Shown piece by piece: positions 16,992-28,809 of a stretch of 64,000 bases of DNA; the first letter of the stretch is position 1, and each line of letters starts with the position of its first letter. Origin of the DNA: CAVPGP01 sp963704025. Its GTDB lineage: Bacteria > Actinomycetota > Thermoleophilia > Gaiellales > Gaiellaceae. The position numbers were made by a program, and so were the translations under genes. The notes below the pieces were generated by a model, which saw nothing but the letters and a program-made list of their open reading frames with translations, did no database searches and was not told the origin of the DNA. The stretch spans positions 1,240,001 to 1,304,000 of the forward strand of contig CAVPGP010000001.1 of the NCBI GenBank assembly GCA_963704025.1, written 5' to 3'.

Positions 16992-18335
16992 CTAGCCTGT
17001 CGTGGCCCGCATGGGGACGATGCGCCGCGCCACGAGGGACGCGAGCAGCGTCAACCCGAACGCGGCGGCGAAGCTCGGCAGCGACGCGCCTCCCCACGGA
17101 AGCGCATGCGGATGCGTCTTCGCGACGAGGTTCGTCCACCAGCCCGGCCCGACCGGCTGCAGCCACTGGTAGACCGCAAAGCCGGCGACCCAGGCGACGA
17201 TCGTCGCCGGCCTGACGCTCGGCGCCTCGAAGATCTCCCGTTCCGAGTAGTGCCGCCCCGAAAGCAGCCAGTCCGCGAGGAGGACCCCGAACAGCGGCAC
17301 GAAGCAGGAGCCGAGCAGGTACAGGAAGTCGAGGTAGCTGCCGAGGTCGAGGACGAGCGCACCGATCGTCGCGATGCCGGCCACGCCGGCGACGAGCACG
17401 CGCTGCGACACGTCGGTGAAGACGTTCTGGAGCGAGACGGCGCCCGAGTAGACGTTGGCGAACGCCTCGTCCGACTCGTCGACGGTCAACGCGAAGAGCG
17501 CGAGCAGCGACGCGACCCCGCCTGCCGCCACGGCGGTGGGGATCGCCGCCGCATCGGTGATCCCCCTCGAGAGCGACAGGACGGCGCCGAGGAAGAAGAG
17601 CCCGATGGTGGGCAGCAGGTAGCCGACGCCGGTACCCCAGAAGGCGTCGCGCCTGCTCCGCGCGAAGCGCGTGTAGTCGGCCGCGAGCGGCGTGAACGAG
17701 ATCACCGACGCGAGCACGAGGTCGACCGCCGACCAGAACGTGAGGCTGCCGTCGCCGGGCCTGCTCCACAGGCTCGACACATGCTGTCCGTGGAATGCCC
17801 ACCAGAACAGATAGGCGAGCGACGCGGCGACCAGGTAGACGGCGAACTTGCGGATGTAGCGGCGGATGAATCCCACCGGGCCCAGCAGCGCCAGGGTCAT
17901 GGCCACGACGCCCATGCCAATCGTCCAGAGCCACTTCGCCCGGAAGCCGAACACCTCGTCCGAGAGCGCCGCCGCGGCGGTCGCGATGATCAGCAGCTCG
18001 AAGATCGACCAGCCGAGGCACTGCATGACGTTGAGCGCGGTCGGCAGCAGCGAGCCGCGCCGGCCGAGCGGCGCCCGCAGCAGCACCATGGCCGGCACGC
18101 GCGCGTCCGCGCCGATCAGCCCCGCCAGGCCCAGCATCGCGTTGCCGACGAGCGCCGCGAGGACGATCGCCCAGAACGCGTCGCGCAGCGAGAGGCCGGG
18201 GACGAGGAACCCGCCCGCGACGATCACGAGCAGGCTGACGGACAGGTTGCTCCAGAGCAGGAAGACGTCCGACAGGCCGAGGACGCGGAAACGCTCGGGC
18301 ACGGGTGTGATCCCCCAGTTCGGCGCGTCCTTCAA
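16992..18335 (-). CDS. NCS1-family permease, TPP-regulated (CytX-like hydroxymethylpyrimidine transporter candidate)
   Basis: About 447 residues with 12 predicted transmembrane helices. The N-terminal NWGITPVPERFRVLGLSDVF, then LLWSNLSVSLLVIVAGGFLV, and the conserved loops (GFIRRYIRKFAVYLVAASL and SFTPLAADYTRFARS) place it in the nucleobase-cation-symport-1 family. NCS1 proteins under THI-box control are generally CytX, importers of hydroxymethylpyrimidine for thiamin synthesis. I place the start at the TTG (18335): an agggagg Shine-Dalgarno lies about 10 bp upstream. The ATG at 18362 belongs to the conserved riboswitch core. Followed by a PfkB kinase and a BNR protein. Confidence 0.85.
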   Translation of the reverse strand: MKDAPNWGITPVPERFRVLGLSDVFLLWSNLSVSLLVIVAGGFLVPGLSLRDAFWAIVLAALVGNAMLGLAGLIGADARVPAMVLLRAPLGRRGSLLPTALNVMQCLGWSIFELLIIATAAAALSDEVFGFRAKWLWTIGMGVVAMTLALLGPVGFIRRYIRKFAVYLVAASLAYLFWWAFHGQHVSSLWSRPGDGSLTFWSAVDLVLASVISFTPLAADYTRFARSRRDAFWGTGVGYLLPTIGLFFLGAVLSLSRGITDAAAIPTAVAAGGVASLLALFALTVDESDEAFANVYSGAVSLQNVFTDVSQRVLVAGVAGIATIGALVLDLGSYLDFLYLLGSCFVPLFGVLLADWLLSGRHYSEREIFEAPSVRPATIVAWVAGFAVYQWLQPVGPGWWTNLVAKTHPHALPWGGASLPSFAAAFGLTLLASLVARRIVPMRATTG

Positions 18336-18353
18336 GCTTTCGCGTCCTCCCTT

Positions 18354-18433
18354 CGCCGGCATGACCCGGATCAGGTTCAGCGGGTGTGTTCTCAGCCGCG
18401 TCGCGGCACCCCGGTGCCGTCAGGTTAACGGCG
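18354..18433 (-). promoter_or_regulatory. TPP (THI-box) riboswitch
   Basis: On the minus strand the canonical core appears in order: ggggtgcc, gcggctgaga, acccgctgaacctgatc, and cgggtcatgccggcg. The closing stem pairs cgccg (18429-18433) with cggcg (18354-18358). It lies directly upstream of the NCS1 permease; the Shine-Dalgarno agggagg follows the 3' strand of the closing stem within a few bases. This fits control of translation, with TPP binding shutting the gene off. No terminator hairpin is visible. Confidence 0.95.
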
Positions 18434-18507
18434 CGAGACGCATCCACGCCGCGCTGGACGCGATCGCCTCAGCGCGACTGCAGACTCTGGCAAGGACGTC
18501 CAGCTCC

Positions 18508-18702
18508 GTGAACACGACAGTGTCCCAAACCGTCATCTTGCAGTTGCGTCCATCGACGCAGATCCTCGTCTTCGTGGATGCGATCGAGCGCGAAGACGTC
18601 GTGGCGATCATGAGCGCACTCATTCAGGCACACTGGAAGCTCGATCAGATCCTCGACGCTCTCCAGGAGGACGATGGGGAAGAAGACGAAGCTGACGGCT
18701 GA
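18508..18702 (+). CDS. small acidic-tailed protein of unknown function
   Basis: A 64-residue frame starting with GTG (NTTVSQTVILQLRPSTQIL). A hydrophobic strand-like part (ILVFVDAIEREDVVAIMSAL) is followed by a helix (QAHWKLDQILDALQ) and a very acidic tail. The composition looks like real coding sequence: balanced residues, no arginine-rich shadow pattern. It overlaps the next small frame by 29 bp. I do not recognise it. Confidence 0.4.
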   Translation: MNTTVSQTVILQLRPSTQILVFVDAIEREDVVAIMSALIQAHWKLDQILDALQEDDGEEDEADG

Positions 18703-18801
18703 GTTCTGGCGCCGCGACGCGGAGGTCAGGCGGGCGCTCGAGGAGCGGATCGCCTACCACACCGCGAAGCTCGCGCAGGAGCGCGCCTCGCGGGAGCAGG
18801 C

Positions 18802-18805
<4 letters not shown>
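18674..18805 (+). CDS. small basic helical protein of unknown function
   Basis: A 43-residue frame, MGKKTKLTAEFWRRDAEVRR to a C-terminal EQA, with a caggagg ribosome-binding sequence just upstream of the ATG. It is amphipathic and highly charged and predicts one long helix. It overlaps the acidic small frame upstream and its last bases overlap the convergent aconitase stop. The pairing of an acidic and a basic mini-protein is suggestive but unproven. Confidence 0.4.
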
Positions 18806-21528
<2,723 letters not shown>

Positions 21529-21621
21529 ACCCCGATTCAATCAGAAGGGGCGCGGCCGCCCGGGCAGGCAGGCGCACGGCCGCCGGAGCCGCGTGCGCAC
21601 GGGAACGTAGACTCGAGCGCG

Positions 21622-22305
21622 GTGGGTCAGGAGCGTCACATCGTCGGGATGGGGGGCGGGGGCGAGACGGAGGAGCAGACGCGCCTCCTCCACGACTACA
21701 TCCTCGGCCTCGCGCGCGGCAACCGCGTGCTGTACGTGCCGACCGCGTCGGCCGAGAAGCCGGAGTACATGCTGGCGTTCTACGAGCGGTTCTCGGACCG
21801 CGCGCGCTGCTCCACCCTCGACTTCTTCCCGTGGCCGCGCGAGCGGCTGCGCGAGTACGCGCTCGAGCAGGACGTGATCCTCGTCTCGGGCGGGAACACG
21901 GCCAACATGCTCGCGATCTGGCGCGTGCACGGCTTCGACCGCTTCCTCCACGAGGCGTGGGAGGACGGGATCGTGCTCTGCGGCGCGAGCGCCGGGATGA
22001 TCTGCTGGTTCGAGGCCGGCGTGACCGACTCGTTCGGGCCGCAGCTCGAGGGGATGCGCGACGGGCTCGGCTTCCTCGCCGGCTCGGCCTGCCCGCACTA
22101 CGACGGCGAGGAGCGGCGGCGGCCGGTCTACACGCGGCTCGTGCGCGAGGGCTTCCCGCCCGGCTACGCGGCCGACGACGGCGCCGCGCTGCACTTCGTG
22201 GGCACGGAGCTCGACGAGGTCGTCAGCTGCCGTGAGGGCGCGGCGGCCTACCTGGTCGGGCCGGAGGGCGAGACCGTGCTCGACGCCCGGCTGCTCGGCG
22301 CCTAG
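21622..22305 (+). CDS. peptidase E (S51 family dipeptidase-like)
   Basis: A 227-residue cytoplasmic serine peptidase starting with GTG (GQERHIVGMGGGGETEEQTR). The S51 nucleophile elbow is LCGASAGMICWFEAG, and VSGGNTANMLAIW and GLGFLAGSACPHYDGE are the other signature blocks. Peptidase E hydrolyses Asp-X dipeptides; family members also include cyanophycinases, but the length fits peptidase E. It is divergent from aconitase across 93 bp, which must carry both promoters. Confidence 0.88.
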   Translation: MGQERHIVGMGGGGETEEQTRLLHDYILGLARGNRVLYVPTASAEKPEYMLAFYERFSDRARCSTLDFFPWPRERLREYALEQDVILVSGGNTANMLAIWRVHGFDRFLHEAWEDGIVLCGASAGMICWFEAGVTDSFGPQLEGMRDGLGFLAGSACPHYDGEERRRPVYTRLVREGFPPGYAADDGAALHFVGTELDEVVSCREGAAAYLVGPEGETVLDARLLGA

Positions 22306-22384
22306 CGACCCGGTCAGCGCCGGCGGTTTCGCCTGCAGGTCGCCAAAAATGGTTCGACCCGGGCGCGGCGAACTCTCAGGATCC

Positions 22385-22747
22385 ATGGTCGTCGTCGACC
22401 GCCTGCCGGAGAAGGAGCCTCGGCTCGACCCGCAGCCGTCGCTCTTGGAGCTGCTCTGCCCGCCCTCGGACGGCGACGAGCCCGTCAGTCCGGAGCTCGC
22501 GCTCGTCGCGTCCGGTGAGGAGCGGCAGCGGCTTCTGGAGGGGCTGCCGGAGCCCTCCTTCGACGAATGGGTGACGGAGCTCCGGCGCCGCTTCGAGGCC
22601 GATCATGCCGCCCAGGCCGAGGTCGAGGCGCGCCCGGCGCGGCGACCGCTCTCCCGCCGGGAGCGGATCGCAGGCGTGCTGGTGATGGGCGTGCTCGTGG
22701 TCGGCTCCGCGCTCCCGATCGTGCTGCACGCGCTGCTGCTGCGGTGA
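22385..22747 (+). CDS. small protein with one C-terminal transmembrane helix
   Basis: A 120-residue protein. Residues 1-95 are polar and charged (PSLLELLCPPSDGDEPVSPE, then EPSFDEWVTELRRRFEADHA), ending in an arginine cluster before a single hydrophobic helix (IAGVLVMGVLVVGSALPIVL). This suggests a tail-anchored membrane protein facing the cytoplasm. I do not recognise a family. It stands alone, convergent with the VOC gene. Confidence 0.55.
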   Translation: MVVVDRLPEKEPRLDPQPSLLELLCPPSDGDEPVSPELALVASGEERQRLLEGLPEPSFDEWVTELRRRFEADHAAQAEVEARPARRPLSRRERIAGVLVMGVLVVGSALPIVLHALLLR

Positions 22748-22777
22748 GAGCGCCCGACGAGGGATGTTCCCTCTGGA

Positions 22778-23197
22778 TCACGTGGGTCGAGCTGTGTCAG
22801 CGCGGTCGCCGCTGAAGAGCGTCTGCGAATCGACGAAGCAGATCGGGTTCTCGAAGGGGTCGCGTGCGTAGAAGCTGCGCTCGCCCCACGGTTGGACCGC
22901 GATGTCGCTCAGCTCTCGACAGCCCGCCTCGTGTGCCCGCTCGTGCACGGCGTCGAGGTGATCCACGCTGAAGTAGACGTATTGGGGATTTGGTCCGACC
23001 TGCTCGGGGTCGCCATCGGCGAGTGCGTCGTAGCAGGCCAGGATGGTGCCGGCACAGTCGAAGTAGTGTCGGCCGCTGGAGACGCGGGAACCGGGCATTC
23101 CCAGCAGCCGAGCGTAGAAGGACGCGGCCGCCTCGATGTCCGGGACCGGCAGGATGACCCGAAACAGGCGGGGCCGCTGCTCTTCGTTCGCGACCAA
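22778..23197 (-). CDS. VOC (glyoxalase/bleomycin-resistance) family protein
   Basis: About 139 residues: RLFRVILPVPDIEAAASFYA, LLGMPGSRVSSGRHYFDC, and the second half with VYFSVDHLDAVHERAHEAGC and FYARDPFENPICFVDS. One metal-ligand Glu sits in the last motif. VOC enzymes are small metal-dependent lyases, isomerases or antibiotic-binding proteins; the substrate is unknown. The start is set at a TTG (23197) close to the domain; the frame stays open upstream into the NrfD-like gene because of frameshifts there. It may be the last gene of the fdh unit. Confidence 0.75.
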   Translation of the reverse strand: MVANEEQRPRLFRVILPVPDIEAAASFYARLLGMPGSRVSSGRHYFDCAGTILACYDALADGDPEQVGPNPQYVYFSVDHLDAVHERAHEAGCRELSDIAVQPWGERSFYARDPFENPICFVDSQTLFSGDRADTARPT

Positions 23198-23279
23198 GGG
23201 GGCCCCCGGCTCGCTACCACTCCGCCGCGGCAGGGCGGTCGCCGCCGTGCGGGCGCAGCTGCCTCGTCGTCGCCACTCG

Positions 23280-24245
23280 TCAGCTCCGCGGCGTGCCACG
23301 TTCCCGGCTGCTCGGTCCAGCTTCGGCTCCGTGCCGGCCGCCTCGCCGCGGGCGAGCCGCTCGCGCTGGGAGCGGACGGTGTAGGCCGGGTCGGCGGCGC
23401 TCGCCTTGCCCGCCTCGAAGACGGCGAAGCGGGTCAGCGCGGAGCCTGCGACGAGCAGCGCTCCGCCGAGGCTCGCGCCCAGGCGGCGGCCGCCGGCGAC
23501 GGCCAGGATCGCCGCGCCGGCCGCGGTCGCCGACTTCGCGACCTCGAGTACCGGCCCGCCTTCCCCCGGCGATACGGCGTCGGCGAGGAAGCCGAGGCGT
23601 CGCTCCATCGCGAGCCCGGCGCCGAGCTCGGCCGCGGCGCCGACGAGCGCCAGCCGCCGCGCCGGGCCGCGCGTCGTCGCCGGGCGTGAGCAGGCAGCGC
23701 AGCCGCCGGCCGCTGCGGCGGCGCGCCGGCGAACACGAACGGCAGCTCGCGGCGCGCCCTCGTGCCAGACCGGCACGGCCGTGTTCGCGACGAGCGCGCC
23801 GGTGTAGGTCGACGAGCGGCGGCCCGAGCGGCCCGGCAACCGCCTCGGCCGTCGGCGCAGGCGCGGAGAGACGCCGAGCAGGTCGAGCGCCGCCGCCGTC
23901 GTCGCCGCGCCGCCGGCGAGCGCAGGACCCACGAGCCGACGCTCATCGGCGAGGTCACCTTGAACACCCGCAGCATGTTGAGGAAGCGCTGCGGGCGCCC
24001 GAGGTCCGTGATCAGCAGCACCGGCGCACGATCGCCGGCCGAGACCGGCGACGAGCCCGGCCCGCGACCGCAGCCGCTCGTTCCGCCGTCAGCCGGGCGC
24101 CGAGGGCCAGCAGCCGAGGCGGCCCCCGACATGCCGCCGAGGAAGAAGTAGACCGGGATCTCCGCGCTTCCAGACCGGCTGCTTGATGATCGGCCGCCCG
24201 TAGTAGGAGCGCGAACTCCGCCCTGCCGACGAGCGACCGTCTCAC
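23280..24245 (-). CDS. NrfD-like membrane subunit of formate dehydrogenase (heavily frameshifted)
   Basis: Quinone-reducing membrane anchor of the NrfD/PsrC family. After the GTG at 24245 the sequence reads, across shifts, SYYGRPIIKQPVW, EIPVYFFLGGMSGAASA, VLLITDLGRPQRFLNMLRVF and KVTSPMSVGSWVL, the classical NrfD signature. Further fragments are LSTYTGALVANTAVPVW and, near the end, FEAGKASAADPAYTV. At least six shifts are needed. The 3' end cannot be fixed; I place it at the first TGA after the conserved tail. The GTG overlaps the stop of the Fe-S subunit gene, so it is the third gene of the operon. Confidence 0.7.
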
Positions 24246-25098
24246 CCCTGGGCATCGCGACCCCCGAACGCCCCGATCGCGGCGGCGGCAAGCGCTCCCG
24301 CGGCGGCGACCGCGGCGCCCCAGATCGACCGCCAGGTCGCGGGTGGTCACCACCGGGTCCGGCGGCAGCCCGTAGACCTCGGGCTCGTCGAGCAGCAGGA
24401 AGAACGCGCCGAACGCCGCCGACGCCGTCGTCCGGGTCGCGCGCCGTAGAGCCGCGCCTCGCTCGACGCCCTGCTCGTGCAGCTTCTCGAGCCGCTCGTC
24501 TGCGCGCGCTCGCGCAGCTCGTCGAGCGTCGCCGAACTGGATCGAGTCGGTCGGGCACGCCTGCGCGCACGCCGGGCTCGATCGTCGTCCTTGAGCCGGT
24601 CGTAGCAGAGCGTGCACTTCGCAGGCCCGCGCCGTCGCCCCTCGCGCCGGTCGATCACGCCGAACGGGCAGGCCGGGACGCAGTAGCCGCAGCCGTTGCA
24701 GACGTCGTCCTGCACGACGACGGTGCCGAACTCGGTGCGGAACAGCGCGCCGGTCGGGCAGACGTCGAGGCAGGCGGCGTGCGTGCAGTGCTTGCAGACG
24801 TCGGAGGACATCAGCCAGCGCAAGCCGCGTCCTGCTCGCGGCCGTCCGTGCTCGAGCGTCGGCCTGCTGCACGCGCGATCGGCTTCCGCTGCTCGACGAA
24901 CGCGACGTGCCGCCAGGTGCTCGCGCCGAGCGCGCCGGTGTTGTCGTAGGACTTGCCCGTGAAGCTCGAGCCCGTCGTCGGGGACGTCGTTCCACTCCTT
25001 GCACGCGACCTCGCAGGCCTTGCAGCCGATGCAGACGCGAGGTGTCGGTGAAGAACCCCATCCGCGGCTTGCGCCTCGTCGCCGTAGCCGCGGGCCAC
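24242..25098 (-). CDS. formate dehydrogenase iron-sulfur subunit (four [4Fe-4S] ferredoxin type, frameshifted)
   Basis: Electron-transfer subunit between the catalytic subunit and the membrane protein. Across shifts it reads MGFFTDTS, CIGCKACEVACKEWNDVP, SSDVCKHCTHAACLDVCPTG, DDVCNGCGYCVPACPFGVID, KCTLCYDRL and ACAQACPTDSIQFG: four Cys clusters as in FdnH/FdhB. The C-terminus, IWGAAVAAAGALAAAAIGAF, is a single membrane helix like that of FdnH, followed by TGA at 24242-24244. I start it at GTG 25098 (ARGYGDEAQ), before the conserved MGFF; one surplus base separates the two. At least five shifts. Confidence 0.75.
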
Positions 25099-25119
25099 GC
25101 GCGGGCCGCGGCGATCAGC

Positions 25120-28100
25120 TCACGCGTCGCCTCGCTCGGCGTCTCCTGCCCGGCGCGCGCGGTAGTCGCTCGACGAGCGCCGGCAGCGCCGGCCCGCGCG
25201 GCCGCCGGCCGGGCCGGATGTCGCAGGTCGCCGACCTTCGACTCCTGGATGTGCACGTTCGGGTCGAGCACGAGCGGGAACAGGTCGTTCGCCGACGTCG
25301 CCCGGTGACGAGCCCGCTGCGAGCCCCAGTGGTAGGGCAGCCCGACCTGGTGCACCGTGCCGGCCCTGCGACGCCGCAGCGGCGCGCATCCGGTCGGTCA
25401 CCAGCACGCGCGCCTCGATCGCCGTGCGCGCGGTGACGATCGTCGCCCAGCCGCCGTGCTCGAGCCCGCGCTCGGCGGCCAGCTCGGGCGACACCTCGCA
25501 GAACATCTCCGGCTGCAGCTCGGACGAGGTAGGGCAGCGTGCCGCGACATCCCGCCCGGCGGTGTGGTGCTCGGTCAGCCGGTAGGTGGTGAGCGACGTA
25601 CGGGAACACGCTCCGACTCGCCGCGTCGGGTTGTACGGGTTCGTCGGCGCGGCGGAACCGCTGGCGCGCCGGGTTCGTCCTGCTGGCCGTAGAGCGGGTT
25701 GCTCGAACGGCGACTCGTGCGGCTCGTAGTGCGTCGGCAGCGGCCCGTCCAGCGAGCCCGCTCGGCGCGAACAGCCAGCCCCGCCCGTCGGCCTGCATGA
25801 TGAACGGGTCGTCGCCGCGCGATCGCGTCCTCGGCCCGTCGCGTCCTCCGGCGGCCGTAGTCGGGCGCGCTTGTCGGCGTCGAAGTCGGGCACGTCGTCG
25901 CCCGTCCACGTCGCCCTGCTCGTCGTCCCACCAGACGTAGCGCTTGCGCTCGGACCACGGCCTGCCGTCGGGGTCGGCGGAGGCGCGGTTGTAGAGGATC
26001 CGGCGGTTCGCCGGCCAGGCCCAGCCCCACTCGGGCGCGACCCAGCGTCTGCTCGCGCCGGCGGCTTGCGGCGCGCGGCCTGGTTGACGCTCGTCGGCGT
26101 AGACGCCGCAGTAGATCCAGCAGCCGCAGGCGGTCGAGCCGTCGGCCTTCAGCTCCGTGTAGGCGCTGACAGCGCGTCGCCGGTCTCGGCGTCGCAGCCG
26201 TTGATCTCGCGCAGCACCGCCTCGGCGCTCGGCTCCTCGCAGCGGGCCCTCGGTCGGGTAGTCCCAGGTGCAGGTCGAGGACCGGCCGGTCGCGCGGCGT
26301 CCGTCGAGCCGGCGAGCTTCTCGCGGATCCGCGCGGCCGAGGTGGTAGCACGAACCACAGCTCGGAGCGGCAGTCGCCCGGCGGCTCGACCGCCTTGTCG
26401 TGCCACTGGAGCAGCCGCTGGGTGTTGGTGAACGAGCCGTCCTTCTCCGTGTGCGCGGCGGCGGGCAGGAAGAAGACCTCGGTCGGCGATCTCCTCGGTC
26501 CGCAGCTCGCCCGTCTCGATCTCGGGCCCGTCCTTCCAGAAGCGTCGCGCTCTCGATCTCGACGAGGTCGCGCACGACCAGCCAGTCGAGCTTCGCCATC
26601 GCGAGCCGGTGCAGCTTCGAGTTCGCCGAGCCGACCGCGGGGTTCTCGCCCAGCAGCGAAGAAGCCCTTGACCTTGCCGTCGAGCATGTCGAGCGACCGT
26701 CGCGGTAGGTCGAGTGGTCGCCGTCGATCCGCGGCAGGTAGTCGAAGCAGAAGTCGTTCTCCGCGGTCGCGGCGTCGCCCCACCACGCCTTCAGCAGGCT
26801 GACGATGTACGCGTCGCAGGTGGCCCCAGAAGCCGGTCGGCGACGCGTTCTGCTCGACGAAGCGTCCGAGCGTCGCGTGCGCGCTGCGCGCTGCGGCATC
26901 GGCAGGTAGCCCGGGCAGGATGTTGTAGAGCGTCGGGATGTCGGTCGAGCCCTGGATGGACGCGTGCCCGCGCAGCGCCAGGATGCCGCCGCCGGGCCGG
27001 CCGATGTTGCCGAGCAGCAGCTGGATGATCGCCGCGGTGCGGATGTTCTGGACGCCGACCGTGTGCTGCGTCCAGCCGACCGCGTAGACGAACGCGGACG
27101 TGCGCTCGCGGCCCGGAGTTCGTCGCAGAGCGCCTCGGCGACCTCGAGGAACACGTCTCTCGGGCACGCCGCAGATCTCCTCCACCATCTCCGGCGTGTA
27201 GCGGCGGAAGTGCTTCCGCAGGATCTGGAAGACGCAGCGCGGGTGCTGGAGCGTCGGGTCCGTCGGCTGCGCCACCGACGCGCCTTCCAGCGGGTCGCCG
27301 TGCGCCTGCCGCCTGCCCCGGCGCTGGCGTCGGCCGCTGTCGCCTCGTACTGCCAGCTCGACGTGTCGTAGTCGCTGGCGCTCGGAGTCCCAGCCCGAGA
27401 AGCAGCCCGTCGAGGTCCTCGGTGTCCCGGAACGCCTCGTCGACGATCACCGAGGCGTTCGTGTAGTGCCTGACGTACTCGCCGAACCAGCGGTCGTGCT
27501 CGAGGACGTAGTTGACGATCCCGCCGAGGAACGCGATGTCGGTCCCGGCGCGGATCGGCACGTGCAGGTCGGCCGACCGCGCTCGTGCGCGTGAAGCGCG
27601 GGTCGACGTGGATCAGCTTCGCGCCCCGCCGCTGCGCCTCCATCGACCCACTGGAACGCCGACCGGGTGGCACTCGGCCATGTTCGAGCCCATGATCACG
27701 ATGCAGTCCGAGTTGGCGAGGTCCTGCTGGAAGCGTCGTCGCGCCGCCGCGGCCGAACGAGGTGCCCAGACCGGGCACCGTGGAGCTGTGTCATATGCGG
27801 GCCTGGTTCTCGATCTGGACGACGCCGAGCGCGGTGAAGAGCTTCTTGATGAGGTAGTTCTCCTCGTTGTCGAGCGTCGCGCCGCCGAGGTGGGCGATCC
27901 CGAGCGTCCGGTTGACGCGCTTGCCGCCGGCTTCCTCCTGCCAGGTGTCGCTCCGCGCGGCGATCACGCGGTCGGCGATCATGTCCATCGCCTCGTCGAG
28001 GTCCAGCTCCTCCCAGTCGGTTCCGTACGGGCGCCGGTACTTGACCCGGTATTCGCGCAGCGGGCTCGTGACGTACGACTTCGTCGCGGACCCCTTGGGG

Positions 28101-28357
28101 CAGAGCCGGCCGCGCGAGATCGGGCTGTCCGGGTCGCCCTCGATCTGCGTGATCCTGCCGTCCTTGACGAAGATCTTCTGCGCGCAGCCGACCGCGCAGT
28201 ACGGGCACACCGACCGCACGACCTGCTCCGCGTCGCGTGTGCGCGGACGGAGCTCCGCCGACCGCCGCGAGCGGACCGAGGAGCCGAGCCCGAGCAGATC
28301 TCCGTCGCGGATCTGCCGGACGAGCGGCCACGAGGAGATCAGCTTCGCGATCGCCAT
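25120..28357 (-). CDS. formate dehydrogenase catalytic subunit, selenocysteine-containing (FdnG-like; frameshifted after residue ~196)
   Basis: Molybdopterin enzyme oxidising formate to CO2. N-terminal [4Fe-4S] site: SVCPYCAVGCAQKIFVKDGR, then SRGRLCPKGSA. At 27791-27793 the frame meets TGA inside ENQARI-TGA-HSSTVPGLGT; the homologous E. coli FdnG reads ARV-U-HGPTV, so this is selenocysteine, residue 189 (196 in FdnG), followed by the conserved His. A SECIS-like hairpin follows. The 567 bp before the UGA are free of frameshifts. After it I count well over ten single-base shifts, yet the conserved blocks all appear: CIVIMGSNMAECHPVGF, LIHVDPRFTRTSAV, RAGTDIAFLGGIVNYVLEHD, VYAVGWTQHTVGVQNIRT, LLLGNIGRPGGGILALRGHA, WAWPANRRILYNRASADPDG, VLDPNVHIQESKV. 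No Tat signal is evident. Confidence 0.85.
27761..27793 (-). promoter_or_regulatory. UGA selenocysteine codon and SECIS hairpin
   Basis: After the TGA (27793-27791) come 11 bases, then ggtgccc-ggtct-gggcacc (27779-27761): a perfect 7-bp stem with loop GGUCU. In E. coli fdhF the SECIS also begins 11 bases after the UGA and has GGUCU in its apical loop, the part bound by SelB; the codons for Gly-Leu (GGT CTG) coincide. A difference is the absence of the bulged U of the E. coli stem. This supports true UGA recoding. Confidence 0.85.
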
Positions 28358-28422
28358 CGGCAGGAGTGTTCTTCCGCTCCTCAACGCGGCAAAACGCCGC
28401 TCGAGGCCGTGGGCGGCCGGGC

Positions 28423-28809
28423 CTATCCGCGCGGCTGGTCGATGGCGTCGAGGAGCGCCGCCCGTTCGGAGCCGAGCTCGCGGCAGGCGTCGCGGAGGCG
28501 CCGGTCCCCTTCACCGGACAGGCGAAGGTGGGCCACGCGCCTGTCGAGCGTCGAGGGCTCGCGCTGGAGCAGCCCTGCCTCCTCGGCCCGCTGGACGAGC
28601 TCCGTCACCGTGCTCTGGGTCAGCTGCAGACGATGGACGAGGTCGCCGACGGTGGAAACCTCGCTGCCGTCGTCCGCGCCCTTGATCATCAGCAGCAGCA
28701 GATACTGCCTGGGCGTCAAGCCGTGCCGACGCGCCACCTCCTCGCTCCGCCGGTCGAACCGGCGAAGGGCCGCGCGCAACTCGGCCGCAGTGCGGAAGTC
28801 GACTGACAC
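28423..28809 (-). CDS. MarR-family transcriptional regulator
   Basis: A 128-residue winged-helix regulator starting with GTG (SVDFRTAAELRAALRRFDRR). LTPRQYLLLLMIKGADDG, then VGDLVHRLQLTQSTVTELVQ is the DNA-reading helix region, and LLQREPSTLDRRVAHLRLS is the wing. MarR proteins respond to small phenolic or oxidant ligands. It sits 66 bp upstream of the formate dehydrogenase gene on the same strand, so it could be co-transcribed with or control that operon. Intact. Confidence 0.88.
   Translation of the reverse strand: MSVDFRTAAELRAALRRFDRRSEEVARRHGLTPRQYLLLLMIKGADDGSEVSTVGDLVHRLQLTQSTVTELVQRAEEAGLLQREPSTLDRRVAHLRLSGEGDRRLRDACRELGSERAALLDAIDQPRG

Noticed and set aside
22778..28384. Programmed frameshifting in the FDH operon as a biological mechanism
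   Set aside because: The shifts are far too many and lie at varied sequences without slippery sites; error is the simplest reading.
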